A stretch of 64,000 bases of DNA. It comes from Maratus speciosus. Taxonomy: Eukaryota > Arthropoda > Arachnida > Araneae > Salticidae. The notes below the pieces were generated by a model that searched no databases, was not told the DNA's origin, and saw only the letters and a program-made list of their open reading frames with translations. A program made the position numbers and the translations under genes. Shown piece by piece: positions 33,320 to 43,870 of this stretch. Positions within the stretch are counted from its first letter, which is position 1. Every line of letters starts with the position of its first letter. The stretch spans positions 672,908,484-672,972,483 of the forward strand of contig OZ010788.1 in assembly GCA_963932465.1 (NCBI GenBank). The letters run 5' to 3'.

Positions 33320-34075
33320 GGGGATAGGATACTTTTGAATACGTCGAAAAAATAAAAAATGTCATTATGTTCCAAGCTTACAAACTTGTGTAATAAGTCA
33401 AAAATAAAAATCAAACTTCATTTAAATATAAAGCTCATACTTATATTTATATTAAAAAATATACATATACTTGTAAATTCAAAAATAAATATTGAAATGT
33501 TAAGTTTAGAAATATAGGATAATAAGAGAAAAAAAAAATCTTATGCGCATGATAAAATTTGAAAATATGCATATAAAGAGGATACGTTGGTGAAAAAAAA
33601 TTCATAATAGTGTTGCCTTTATACTAAAAGCAGAATATTTGAAATATATATATATATAGACTAAATTAAAAAATTAACAGAAAATTAAAACTTTGCACTT
33701 TTAAAAAAATATTTTCACGATAAAAAAACAGAAAAAAAAATAAAATCTTACCTTTTTCTGGTTTTAAGTTGTAGATAATGCAGAAATGAATATGTTTTGA
33801 AAATTTCTTTTGATTGCCATGCATAGTTTTTTAGTAACACTGCGCGCAGTATCAAAATTCATCATTTTGAATAGACACAACGCAAAGTTTAATTATCCTA
33901 TGTACTCTTATAATATGTAGTCTTAATATGAAGTCTTAATAAAACTGCCATAATTAGTAAGCTAAAGGGAATTTTTTAATGCGCTTTTTGCATATTGTTC
34001 AGAAATGATTACGAAATCAAAATATGTATGAAAAAATATTCGAAAATTTTGTATGTTTAAAGGTATCCTACCCCC
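33320..34075. mobile_element. TTAA-flanked element with GGGG-TAGGATAC ends
   Basis: 756 bp with TTAA on both sides (33316-33319, 34076-34079). The left end GGGGATAGGATACTTTTGAA pairs with the right end complement GGGGGTAGGATACCTTTAAA. G-starting ends with a TTAA duplication differ from the CCC-starting elements here and could indicate a Kolobok-type source. The interior is AT-rich and non-coding. Confidence 0.65.
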
Positions 34076-34079
34076 TTAA

Positions 34080-35079
34080 TATATAAATGGCAGAATTTGT
34101 AATCACCTTATTTAGCGGCAGATTATGTAATATTTTCTGTGACTAAATAAAGCGAAAAATTACATAAAAAATAGGGTAGAACTGTGCATAAGTAGGAATG
34201 TTTATGATACACGATGAAGTAAAAATGTCACATTCCCTATAAGTATGTTTCCAATTTAAGAAGCAACTACTTAAAACGAAAAATGTTGTTTTATTGTGAA
34301 TAATATTTTTTGTTATTTTATTTTAATTGAAAATTTTATTTATATTTTCATATTTAGGCATTTTAATTCTAAAGGGAAACAGTTTTCAATGCATTTTTTT
34401 TTTTTTTTAAACTCCAAGCTCCCTAAGGTATTAAGCTTAATTTAAACAGCTAACCTTTTTATCACAGAGGTGCTACTGACATCTCTTTGGACTACCAGTA
34501 TTTCGACAAAAAATCATGTTTAATATAGATTTCTCTTGCACTTCTTGTAGAAATGTATTAAAAAGGTTTATTTCTGTTTACAAATAGTCACCAGTTGCAG
34601 TCATTTGAAAAAAAAAAAAAAAGCAAAAAATTTTCTTTTTGGCTGAACAATTTTTAAACAAGCATATAAGCCATCTGTTATGTTTGTTATGTTTAAAACA
34701 CCCTTGCACTAAATATTACACAGGTTGTGCTCACCAATTTTCCTGAGGACCTTAGAATATTATGTTAGAACAAAAACCAATTTAAACAGGTTAAGATTTT
34801 AAAATGCTCTTTAACTTACTCTTTTATCTTATGTAATTACCGGTTCCTAAAAATTTCCAATTTATATTTAAATTTGAATATGTTGAAACCTTGGAATATT
34901 AGTCTGGAAAAATGGAAAATATTTTTTTATGATATACATTAAAGCAATTGATCATATCCAAACTTATATTCAACAGTCTTTAAAAAATTCTAAACTGCAG
35001 CAACATTTTTCTTTGCTTTCAAGTCTTTGTTTGCTTTTTTTAAATTAAAACTTTTCTTACATGTTTTCTCTAAAGGTAT
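34080..35079. other. AT-rich spacer, nothing recognised
   Basis: Only poly-T and poly-A runs (for example 34397-34408 and 34608-34622) interrupt featureless AT-rich sequence. No frame above about 50 codons attracted attention. Confidence 0.4.
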
Positions 35080-35830
35080 ATAATATAAATTATACGCAAA
35101 ATATATATATTAATAAAATAATTTGATATATTTTCGCCACAGTATCGCTGTTTATGGATGATAAATGTTGTAAAAATGTGGTTCGTTTAATTTAACTTTC
35201 TTGAAATATGTATTTTTATGCATTGACCTTTCTAATGGTTTTCAAAATAATTTAAAACATAGATGAGGAAAAAGTCATTTAATCAGATTTAAACTATATT
35301 AATATTTTCATATTACTATTAATAATATACAGCCTTTTCCCAAATTAGAAAAGATTTGAAACCATTAAAAACTTCTGAAAAAAAAAGAAAACAATTCGCA
35401 AAATACTTGCTCATTTTTGAAGTAGCTTTTCTTTAAAAACTTCTAGTTTCTCCGTTTTATAAGAATCCTCAAAAGAGAATTAAGTATGGAATCAGCTGAA
35501 ATCGAGAAATATATTTTAGAAAAATGAAATACGTTCGAAAATTTCTTACAGAAGTTAAAGGTTTGATAGTTTTCGGTAGTCTTTAAAAGTTCGAAACTTC
35601 CCTACATTTGTCTTATTTTTTTAATGATAAAAAACTTACATTTTTTATAAAAGAAAAATAGAGAAAACCCCTTTCTTTTTAACTGAGAAAACCCGTTTCA
35701 TTTTAAAACACACAACTCAGTTATAAAATTTAAATTATATTAATATATGAATTGTTTATGTGTTCTTTTTAATGCTGTTAAATAACTTATTCGTGAAGAG
35801 AAACAATCGTCATTTAAATATTTTTAAAAA
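35080..35830 (+). repeat. Long dispersed repeat, copy 1 of 3
   Basis: Shares ordered blocks with 41020-42060 and 46260-47600: GTTTATGGATRATAAATG, CTTTTCCCAAA..AGAAAA, CGCAAAATACTTG, TTTTGAAGTAGCTTTTCTTTA, GATCAGCTGAAAYCGAGAA (here AATCAGCTGAAATCGAG), AAGTTAAAGGTTTGATAG, AAGTTCGAAACTTCCCTAC. No reading frame is conserved by eye. Identity unknown. Confidence 0.6.
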
Positions 35831-35911
35831 CTAAATACAACTAATAAGCATGAACTATTATCTTAACACAATTTATCATACGAATTGAAAATTTCCAACT
35901 GAGCGAAAAAA

Positions 35912-35983
35912 TGCCCCGGCCGGGAATCGAACCCAGATCCTTGGCTTATAAGGCCAATGCTTTGCCGTTGAAGCTAACTGGGC
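35912..35983 (-). tRNA. tRNA-like unit 1 (anticodon position UAU)
   Basis: 72 nt on the minus strand: D arm GCTT/AAGC, anticodon stem TTGGC/GCCAA with loop CTTATAA, T arm CTGGG TTCGATT CCCGG. The acceptor pairs at about five of seven positions. The loop has TAT where the sister units have TGT. Probably a retroposed or decayed tRNA-Thr relative rather than a functional gene. Confidence 0.45.
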
Positions 35984-36200
35984 CACCAACCAGCCAGCAT
36001 ATTTCTCTCAGATAACCTTATGGTTAATAACATCTGGTCTGTCATGTAGACAGCTTAACAGAATAAACCGCAGGTAAAGGAACTCCCTATAAACGATGGA
36101 TACGCAGATGAACTATTATTTTAACAGATGTATATATATCATGTATGTATATATACAGACCAATAAGGTTCTCTGAGTGAAGTATGCTGACTGGTTGTCG

Positions 36201-36272
36201 GCCCAGTTAGCTTAAACGGTAAAGCATTGGCCCTGTAAGCCAAGGATTTGGGTTCGATTCCCGGTCTCGGCA
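36201..36272 (+). tRNA. tRNA-Thr(UGU)-like unit 2
   Basis: 72 nt: D arm GCTT/AAGC, anticodon stem TTGGC/GCCAA with loop CCTGTAA, T arm TTGGG TTCGATT CCCGG. C instead of the invariant U at position 33 and two acceptor mismatches argue against function. Confidence 0.45.
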
Positions 36273-36492
36273 TTTTTTCGCTGAGTTGGAAATTTTCAAT
36301 TCGTATGATAAATTTACCAATCAGTTTGATTGTGTTAAAATAATAGTTCATCTACGTATCCATCGTTTATGTGGAGTTCCTTTAGAAGAGAGAGGTGTTC
36401 CTATGGAGAGGTTTATTCTGTTGAACTGTCTACATGGCAGACCAGATGTTATTACCAAGGTTCTCTGAGCGAAATATGCTGGCTGGTTGTCG

Positions 36493-36564
36493 ACCCAGTT
36501 AGTTTAAACGGTAAAGCATTGGCCTTGTAAGTCAAGGATATGGGTTTCATTCCCAACCTGGGCA
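36493..36564 (+). tRNA. tRNA-Thr(UGU)-like unit 3
   Basis: 72 nt: anticodon stem TTGGC/GTCAA with loop CTTGTAA, so U33 and anticodon UGU are intact; T arm ATGGG TTTCATT CCCAA; acceptor ACCCAGT with CCTGGGC, two mismatches. TTTCATT in the T loop departs from the usual TTCGA. Likely a tRNA-derived repeat. Confidence 0.45.
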
Positions 36565-37052
36565 TTTCTTCGCTCAGTTGGAAATTTTTAATTCATATAA
36601 TAAGCATGATTCTTTTAAGACAATTTTAATTTTTATATTTACCAGTAAACAAAGATTTTATTCTTTAACTTTGAGTGAAAAAAAAAAAAATATTCCTATG
36701 TCAATATTAAAACAAAATTGGGACTCTACCTGATTTCCATTCAAAAATCAAAATGTGGAAATTTTAAGTGTCATTTTAAATGTAGGGAAGAAAAAAGCGG
36801 CCAGTGAGGGCAAAGTGGCCATTTGAGGTTTGTCTACTGTATAGGGCCCCCGCCACGCAAGAACTGGGGGGAAACAGTCGTCAGAGATGCTGGTAATATT
36901 ATCTATGACGTTGAAGCGGAAGGTTACATTTTTCTAGTTCTGAACTCATTTTATTTTATTTTAGCTTTCTTTATTTTAGGCAAGTAATACAATTTGTTGA
37001 TTATAGCTACATATATAGTGTTATAATTTAGTCTTATGATTTTTATCACAGG

Positions 37053-38715
37053 GCTGCGGAGTCGATGGGGAAAATGGCCAACTCCGACTCCGGGATATTT
37101 TAACGACTCCGACACCGACTCCGGGCCGGGCGGTGTTGCCTGTTGGTTTAAATAATGATGGAATATAAGAAAAATAAAGCTAAAATCTCACTATTTCGGC
37201 ATTGATTCCCTTTTTAGGGCTTCAAACATAAAAAAAAAATAAAAACATATATTTTCCGCTTTATTAATTTTACAATTTCGCGGTGCCCCACCAGTGGCCG
37301 AGAGGTTCTGCTCTCGAAGCTGCTAGACGGGAGATGCTGTGTTCGAACCCAATCGTGCCCCTCGCCCTAATCGTTCGAAGTTTTCGTGGTTTTCTTCGAA
37401 CCATAGATTTCCATGCGTAAATATGGGTTAGGTTCCTTTAGAAAGACTCCCCCACGAAGGGAACTCCCTCCCCTGTGCCTATATCCCTCGAGTAGATAAT
37501 TGGCCGTCAAAAATCAACCCAACCTTTACAATTTCGCGCCCGCAAACTTAAAAAATTTAACTATCGAAGTCTAAAGAACACGAAATGGAAATTTTACTAC
37601 TTTGGATTTGCGGAGTGAAAAGAAAAAACGAAATCGTTACAGTTTAGTTGTTTATTTTGCTATGTGCTCCAAACTGGAAAAGTTTCTACGGAAAGGAGGA
37701 AAAATAAAGTTGAAAATTTTATTATTTTGGAAATAATTCCGATTCTGTGAATTCTAATCGAAAAAAATTATATTTTTTGAATTAATTTCACAATTTTGGC
37801 TTTTTTTTTTTTTTTCGGGTTCTGCAGACCTGAAAAATCCGAAGGTCAAAAGGTGAAAGATAACGTAATTTCACTATTTTGTCGCTATTTAGGGTATCAC
37901 CGATTCAGAAAAAAGAATTACAATTTCATCTTATTTTGACTCATGCGCACAAAAATAAGTAAATGAAAGAAGGGTATTTTAAAATTTTTACTTTTGGTCA
38001 TACAGACCGAAAAAAATTGAGGGGGGGAGGGGAAAAGGGCTTCTATTACAATGCTATATCAGTTTCTTAGTTATTTTGCCTCCAAAAAATAGCTCGAATT
38101 TATAATTTTCGCATTACCTCAGGTAAGAGCCGAAATATTAAGTCCAGTCTCCTAAAAAGTTCGGCCGTGCCTTTGTATTTATTCTCACCCAAATCATGCC
38201 CATTATAAATTGCTCCTATTTTATCGGCGTAGTTTGATTCTTTCAAATTTGTTATGTTGGGCTTGACAACCTGCTCAATTTTTTTTAATCAGTCTGAGCC
38301 AGTTTATTAATATAAATTGTCTTATTTTCCTGTCCTTGGGTCCTTGCAGACCTTTGTACCTCGGGTTCTATCCGCAAACCCCAAAAATACGACGGGAAGT
38401 ACTTATCTACTAAATGTAAAATATCTACTACAGTTATGAATTAAAACAGTTTTCATATACTCTGTACACGGGTACTATTCTGTTCTAACTCTGTACCTAC
38501 CCTTGTGCCTACTTTGTACACTGAAGCAAATCGGTCATCTTTAACTTGAGTATCCTGATATAGTCCATAAATAAGAATAATAATTCATTTTATAGATTTA
38601 AAATTACATATAACTAGTTTAATTTCAGTTTAACATGTGTAACACAAAATATGGAGTCGGAGTCGGCTTGTTTTTTAACGACTTCGACTTCGACTTCGAC
38701 TCTTTTGCTCAAAAA
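37053..38715. repeat. CTCCGACTCCG-type repeat ends
   Basis: The left block CAGGGCTGCGGAGTCGATGG, AACTCCGACTCCGG, AACGACTCCGACACCG and a right block GGAGTCGGAGTCGGC, AACGACTTCGACTTCGAC are self-complementary GACTCC arrays. Similar ends with CAGGGCTG are known from hAT-like repeats in several animals. The interior contains a SINE and degenerate A/T-rich repeats with an AATTTTACTATTTTGG-like theme. Joining the two blocks as one element is inference. Confidence 0.35.
37283..37524 (+). mobile_element. Full-length tRNA-derived SINE with 14-bp duplication
   Basis: 242 bp flanked by the perfect duplication TTTACAATTTCGCG (37269-37282, 37525-37538). The head has a tRNA A-box-like AGTGGCCGAGAGGTTC and B-box GTGTTCGAACCC, giving an internal RNA polymerase III promoter. 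The body has CGTGGTTTTC, CCATGCGTAAATATGGGTTA and CCCACGAAGGGAACTCCC, which recall a conserved central domain of arthropod SINEs. A perfect long duplication suggests a recent insertion. Mobilisation would need a LINE partner; none is identified. Confidence 0.8.
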
Positions 38716-38796
38716 TGGGTCCGACTGCGCTTTTAAATAATGTGTGCTTGAAAACGCTAAGATATGTAGATTAGATTTTACGCAACAATTTCTGTA

Positions 38797-39060
38797 ATGG
38801 AGCATTCCGTGCAAAATGGCCACACAGAGATTGAGCAAAATAGCCAGATGGCTACTTTGCCTGGAAACGATATTCTAGTGATTTTTCGTAACGAAATGCT
38901 ATCAAAAAGTATTTTCTTTGAAAGAAAGAAGATATGTCGGGACAATAACTTCTACAGAGAAAGGCTTACTCTCAAATTTGCTGTCTGCATGTATGCTGGG
39001 GGCACTTGTATTCTTCTATTTGTCATATTCATTCACATTACTCATGATTTTATCTTGTAA
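38797..39060 (+). CDS. Candidate small single-pass membrane protein, unknown
   Basis: An 87-codon frame from ATG at 38797. The first 55 or so residues are polar (starts MEHSVQNGHTEIEQNSQM; later FFERKKICRDNNFYRERLTL), followed by a hydrophobic segment AVCMYAGGTCILLFVIFIHI that could span a membrane once, and a short tail. Codon use is noticeably less AT-biased than chance frames nearby, and an AATAAA lies about 200 bp downstream (about 39258). No family was recognised. It may be a real intronless gene, one exon, or a chance frame. Confidence 0.3.
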   Translation: MEHSVQNGHTEIEQNSQMATLPGNDILVIFRNEMLSKSIFFERKKICRDNNFYRERLTLKFAVCMYAGGTCILLFVIFIHITHDFIL

Positions 39061-39586
39061 CGATACGTAAAATATTACAAAAATAATACTTATTCTTAAT
39101 GTGTGCTAATTTCGCTTGTATTGTTTAAAAAATATACATGCAGAATCAATGCGACTTGTTTATTTACCTAGGCTGGGCAGTACCCAACCCACTAAATGGT
39201 GTCAAAGTGGCCATTTTGTAATTTTTCTTGTAAAGTAACGTGTATTGTAAATTTTAAAATAAATTTTCTTAAAAGTAAAATAGCAATTGAGACTAAAGTT
39301 AGTGTAATTGTACTTTCTAGAATTTTACTGGTTAAAAATGTATCATAAAAATTCACCAAACTTTAGAGGGCCAACTTTATCCTTCCTTCCGCTTTGTGTA
39401 ATACTTTTTTAAGTTTCTTTACAATTTCCATATATTTTATCATTTTAATTTTTAAAGAATATATATTCTCTGAATACCGGAAAAAATTCGGAGCGATTAT
39501 TTAAAAATATATAACTGTTCTAAATGTACTAAGGATACGTTATCCTAAGTTCCAATAATGACAAATTTTATGTCAACAACTTTCTG

Positions 39587-39704
39587 TACTAAAGAAACTG
39601 TTCTCTTTCGAGGCAAACTATCGCTGTACTTGTATTACAAGGCATAGTAGACATAATACAAGTATAGGGAAGGTTTGGCTCGAAAGAGAACAGTTTCATT
39701 AGTA
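39587..39704. mobile_element. Small hairpin element
   Basis: About 118 bp. TACTAAAGAAACTGTTCTCT at the left is complementary to GAGAACAGTTTCATTAGTA at the right, and the arms continue through TTTCGAGGCAAACT / GGTTTGGCTCGAAA to a loop near 39650. No coding sequence. Confidence 0.65.
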
Positions 39705-40142
39705 TAAAAAGCTTTGGACTTACAAAATACTGTGGTTCTCAGGTACAAATAAATAAAAACAAACTTCCTTCTGCGCGAATTTCAAATTTCCATAAATATC
39801 CACACCTATTTATAATTTATTAAACATAAAGCTACAAAAAAAATAAATAAAACTTTATACTTTAAAAGAAAGTTTACCTTTTACTTATGATAAATATCTT
39901 TCTCACTTTCATTATGAGAATCGCTCTCAAACTCGGAGACATTTTTTCAAGAACGTTTTTCACAAAATACTCGCTCAGCCGTAAAATAAGAAGACACGGA
40001 CGGTATCAAAATAACAATAAAATATACAGAGTGTTTCATAAAAGATGGGCAAAACTTTAAAAGGTCCAAACAATCAACTTTCATGAAAGAATGCATGGTT
40101 GGAAATAAAACGCAAAAGTGCTGGCGCATTTGGAAACTTGGT

Positions 40143-40322
40143 CCAGTGTTACCAATGGGATACAAATTTTAAATTCAGATTTATGGATTGTCACCATTTT
40201 TTTGAAATAGCGAAATTCGCCTTATTTAATGACAAATGAAATAAGGTGGCGGATTATCAATTTAAAAAAACTGGTGGCTATCAAAAAATTTGAATTTAAA
40301 AAAAGTAGCTCACTTTCAATAC
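40143..40322. mobile_element. Hairpin element, CCAGTGTT ends, decayed copy
   Basis: Left CCAGTGTTACCAATGGGATA, right complement of about AGTATTGAAAGTGAGCTAC. Core: GTCACCATTTTTTTGAAATA, GAAATTCGCCTTATTTAATG and AAACTGGTGGC. Related to 40669-40859. Confidence 0.6.
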
Positions 40323-40668
40323 TGACTTGGTCTAAGCGAACGTTAAAGCTCCATTCCTATTGGGAGTTATCGGGAGAAGAATGACACTAGTAACATGCAA
40401 ATGAGATATCGCGAAGAAGAAGAACGCGTATGCAAAATTTCGCACCGATTAATACATAAAAGCTTCTGATCCGTGTGCGCAACTGTCAATTGCAATAGGA
40501 ACGTAACGGAACAGGTTGTCCTTCACTAATAATGAAAAGGCCGATATGCATTTTATCTACGGAACTGCAAATGGAAATGTCTCAGAGACTCAGTGATTGT
40601 ACGGAGAGGGGTCTTGATTTTATCAGTTATTCGTTATTTGCTTGTTTTTGCCTCGCATAACAACATTT

Positions 40669-40859
40669 CCAGTGTTGCCAGTGGGCTACTATTTTTAAAT
40701 TCAGATTTCTTGATTAGCACCACTTTTTTGAAATTGTAAAATTCGCCTTATTTAATGACATGTTAATTAAGGCTAAAACAAGAGGAATTTTACCATTTCA
40801 AAAAAGTGGTGCCAATCAACAAATCTGATTTTTTTTTAAGTAGCCCACTGGCAACATTG
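40669..40859. mobile_element. Hairpin element, CCAGTGTTGCCAGTGGGCTA ends
   Basis: Strongly palindromic: the left CCAGTGTTGCCAGTGGGCTA faces the right TAGCCCACTGGCAACATTGA. Core: TTAGCACCACTTTTTTGAAA, TTCGCCTTATTTAATGACA and AAAAAAGTGGTGCCAATC. The same core, complemented, occurs in the TTAA element at 5339-5547. Confidence 0.75.
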
Positions 40860-41019
40860 AATATCTCTTTTGTCTCCCTCTAGCATCTTTGCTTTTTAAT
40901 TCCGACCATACATTCATTGATGAATTTTTTTTTGTTTTGATGAATTTGTTTGCTATTTTGTCTATCACCTCTAAAAGTTTTGCCCATCTTTTATTAAACA
41001 CCCTATATATATATATATA

Positions 41020-41245
41020 TATATACATATACATACAATGTTCTTTAAAGCAATTATGTTTCATAAATATTCTCAAAAGACCACTATAAATATGGGATCA
41101 GCTGAAACCGGAAATTATTTCCACAAAAATAAAATATGTTTTTCAATTTATTTCAGCGGTTAAAAGTATGATAATATCCAGAAGTCTGTCTCCAAAGGGG
41201 CAAAAATCTAAACTTTTGAACATTTGTGTTTTTCTTGGGTTTTTT

Positions 41246-41282
<37 letters not shown>

Positions 41283-42060
41283 GTTTTTGTATCACGTAAT
41301 AAAAATCAGCCTCTTCCAAAACCATATAGGATTTGAAAACATTACGAATTTATGAAAAAAAAATATTTCAAGAAATATTAGTTCATCTTTGAAGTAGCGT
41401 TACTTTAAAATATTCTAGTTTCTTCGTTTTATAAGTAACTTGAAAAGACCATTAAATATAGGATCAGATAAAACCGAGAAATATACTTCAGGAAAAATGA
41501 AATATGTGCTGCTATTTCTTTCAGCAGTTAAAGGAGTGATAATATCTAGTAGTCTCTGAAAGTTCGAAACCTCTGAACATTTCTTTTATAAATTTTTAAT
41601 AAGAAAAAGTATAATTATTAAAAAAATAATGAGGTATAGCAGAACCTCTGCTGTTTGACTTGTTTATTTTTTTTTTAAACATGCAATAGATAATTTTAAA
41701 CATGATATTATAGTGAAATTTTATCTTTAGCTTAAAATACTTCCCTGTATCACATAACAAAAAATGGGAAAATAATATTTTCGACTTAACTTTTGATCAT
41801 ATTCAAAAGTGTAAAAAATTCTAAACGTATAACAAATTTGTCTATCTTTCTTTTCTATATATTTTAACAGCTTCAACTAAGGGAAAACGTGAAAGTTTTT
41901 GCTAAAAATAATTTGAAACACGATATTGAAAAGAAAATCTTTTCAAAAACTTTGAGGTATTTTAAAAATTATAAATTTCTAAGGAAAAGAACATTTCGAA
42001 AATTGTCCCTTGTGTTTAAGTTTGCTTTTTCTAATTAAAACTTTTTTGAAATTTTCCTCT
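41020..42060 (+). repeat. Long dispersed repeat, copy 2 of 3 (two internal units)
   Basis: Contains the GGATCAGCTGAAACCGG-like block twice (about 41095 and 41460), each followed by TTTCAGCRGTTAAA and a GTAGTCT or GAAGTCTGTCT block. Elsewhere colinear with 35080-35830 and 46260-47600. An (AAT)n run lies at 41249-41277. Confidence 0.6.
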
Positions 42061-42325
42061 CCAGCTATATTGTATGCATTATATACTACAATCTAATATA
42101 TAAGTATAAAAATTTGTCCTTCAGTCTGTCTTTCTATACAAATTGTGAAATTTTACATTGCGTATTAAAACACGTCCGTAAGTAAAAAAAAAAAAGATGA
42201 ATATGGCCTCATACTTGAAATAAATCGATTTTTTTTTCAAATTTCTGTAAACAACACAAGAAACATCAATATAAGTCAGTACAGAAAGCAGACAAATATG
42301 ACGTCATTTTTAAAACGAATACATG

Positions 42326-42493
42326 CAGGGCTCGCACCATTCCTAAAATTTTCACACTTTGCTACCAGTATTTTAAATTAGAATTCTTCGTGGTAGATAC
42401 TTTTAACATGTATAACAGAATTATAGAATAAAGATTATCGTTTGAATTTAGTGGTAGCAAAGTGCGAAAATTTTAGGAACGCTGCGAGCCCTG
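42326..42493. mobile_element. Hairpin element with CAGGGCTCGCA ends
   Basis: 168 bp, duplication TACATG on both sides (42320-42325, 42494-42499). Ends CAGGGCTCGCACCATTCC and, complemented, CAGGGCTCGCAGCGTTCC. Arms CCTAAAATTTTCACACTTTG and GCTACCAGTATTTTAAAT face AATTTAGTGGTAGCAAAG. CAGGG ends suggest a hAT-like source, but a 6-bp duplication is atypical. Confidence 0.75.
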
Positions 42494-42677
42494 TACATGC
42501 TTAATGTATGGATTTTATCAGAGAAAATGATGTCATTGAATGGTTTTTATTTTTTTTAAACGTGAATTTCTATTTATCTTTCAATTTTTTTTTCTAGAAT
42601 CAAGACTATATTTATTTAGGCTTAGAATGCATTAAAAAAATACTGGTCTAAAAGCAGAATTTTTTTAAAGCTTTCGA

Positions 42678-42720
42678 TCTATTTATATAAAATCCAAGTC
42701 TCTGTGTGCGCCTCACAATT
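42678..42720 (+). other. Possible Helitron-like 5' end
   Basis: TCTATTTATATAAAATCCAA preceded by A, followed by GTCTCTGTGTG. Helitrons start with TC after an A and often have an AT-rich start and such a run. Very short evidence. A possible 3' end lies at 50735-50792. Confidence 0.2.
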
Positions 42721-43870
42721 CCGTTAGTATCGCCGTTTTGAGTAATTGTTGAAAATCATTAAAACAGGGTTACCCCAATAGCGCCAAATGTTGGCCAACT
42801 AGGCGAAATGTTGCCAAATTTGGCGATAAAAATAAGTTGTCATATATGAAGCCAACTTGGCGATAGCTAGCTGATTTGGCGAAATTCTCATTTAAAACGA
42901 TTAATATTGCATAATCATGGTCACCACAATTTAATTTAAACTCCGCGCTTTTAAGGGTTTTTTTCAAAATCTATTGGTGAGAATTTAAAGTGTAATATAC
43001 GAAAATGTACGTCTTTACATCTCCATCCCGATGCTACTACTAACTATAATAGCCAATAGACGGCGCTGTACACTGTCTGAGCTCCTAACTGCCCGATTTG
43101 AATGTGCCATAGGTACTCTTCCAGTATAGGGGGGGGGGGCCTTCGGGAGATAGAGAAATGAAATTTGGCAACATATTTTCTAGTAACTTATTCACTGTTT
43201 CATATACACAAGTAATTTTTCTATATTTATACAAATTATTTAATATAAAGAAGCCATTTAACTATTTTTGTATACAAACTGAAGTAAATTGTATATAAAA
43301 AAAACAACAATGATATAGATATTAAACAAAATATTTACAGAACTAAAACTCTAAATAAACTTAAATGTTCATTAATTTTGTTTTCATAACTGTTTATATC
43401 ATTCGGCAAAAAATCTCACTTCTGAAGACCAAATTGTGACAAATTTTAAAAAAATATATGCCAAGTGATACTGGAAAAGTACCACGCTTTATATACTCGG
43501 ATACAAAAGTTAAATTCTCGGTACTTTTCCACTTTAGGGGACTTGGCGAAGAAGGAAAATTGACAACATATTTTCTAGCAACCTATTCGCTGTTTCATTT
43601 CATATGCACGCACATTTTTTTTCAATATTTATACAATTTATTTAGCATAAAGAAGCCATATTATCTAATTTTATAATATAGCCATGACCAGTAATCCGCA
43701 AAAAGCCTCAAATCCGCACAACACTTGGAACCAAGCTGTGCGGATTAGTGGTATTTTTTATTGTATTACAGTTTTTTATAAATAAATTTCGTTTTTAAAA
43801 TCTGTTATTTTCATCTATCAAGGCGGAACAATTGAGAAAAACTCATATTCTTGCACATGTGTTGTATATA

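Larger units (their letters stand above)
35880..36610. repeat. Composite repeat with three embedded tRNA-like units, partly inverted
   Basis: A unit of about 300 bp, containing GTTCATCTACGTATCCATCG, GTTTATTCTGTT, GACCAGATGTTATTACCAAG, GTTCTCTGAGCGAAATATGC and TGGCTGGTTGTCG, then a tRNA-like sequence, then TTTTCGCTSAGTTGGAAATT, occurs once inverted (35880-36130) and in full again at about 36310-36600, with a partial copy at 36165-36310. The tRNA-like part is always near the end, as in a tRNA-derived retroposon or a duplicated tRNA locus. Confidence 0.7.
40027..41005. mobile_element. Mariner-like non-autonomous element
   Basis: 979 bp; left end CAGAGTGTTTCATAAAAGAT and right end complement TAGGGTGTTTAATAAAAGAT, both continuing GGGCAAAACTTT, with TA flanks (40025-40026, 41006-41007). 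It contains two copies of one hairpin element (40143-40322, 40669-40859). No transposase frame was recognised. Confidence 0.7.

Noticed and set aside
35912..36564. Functional tRNA gene cluster
   Set aside because: Acceptor mismatches, an altered U33 in unit 2, a changed T loop in unit 3 and a shared repetitive tail point to tRNA-derived repeats; not excluded without a covariance scan.
43129..43140. G-run as a quadruplex or regulatory site
   Set aside because: A single G homopolymer without further G tracts nearby; also prone to assembly error.
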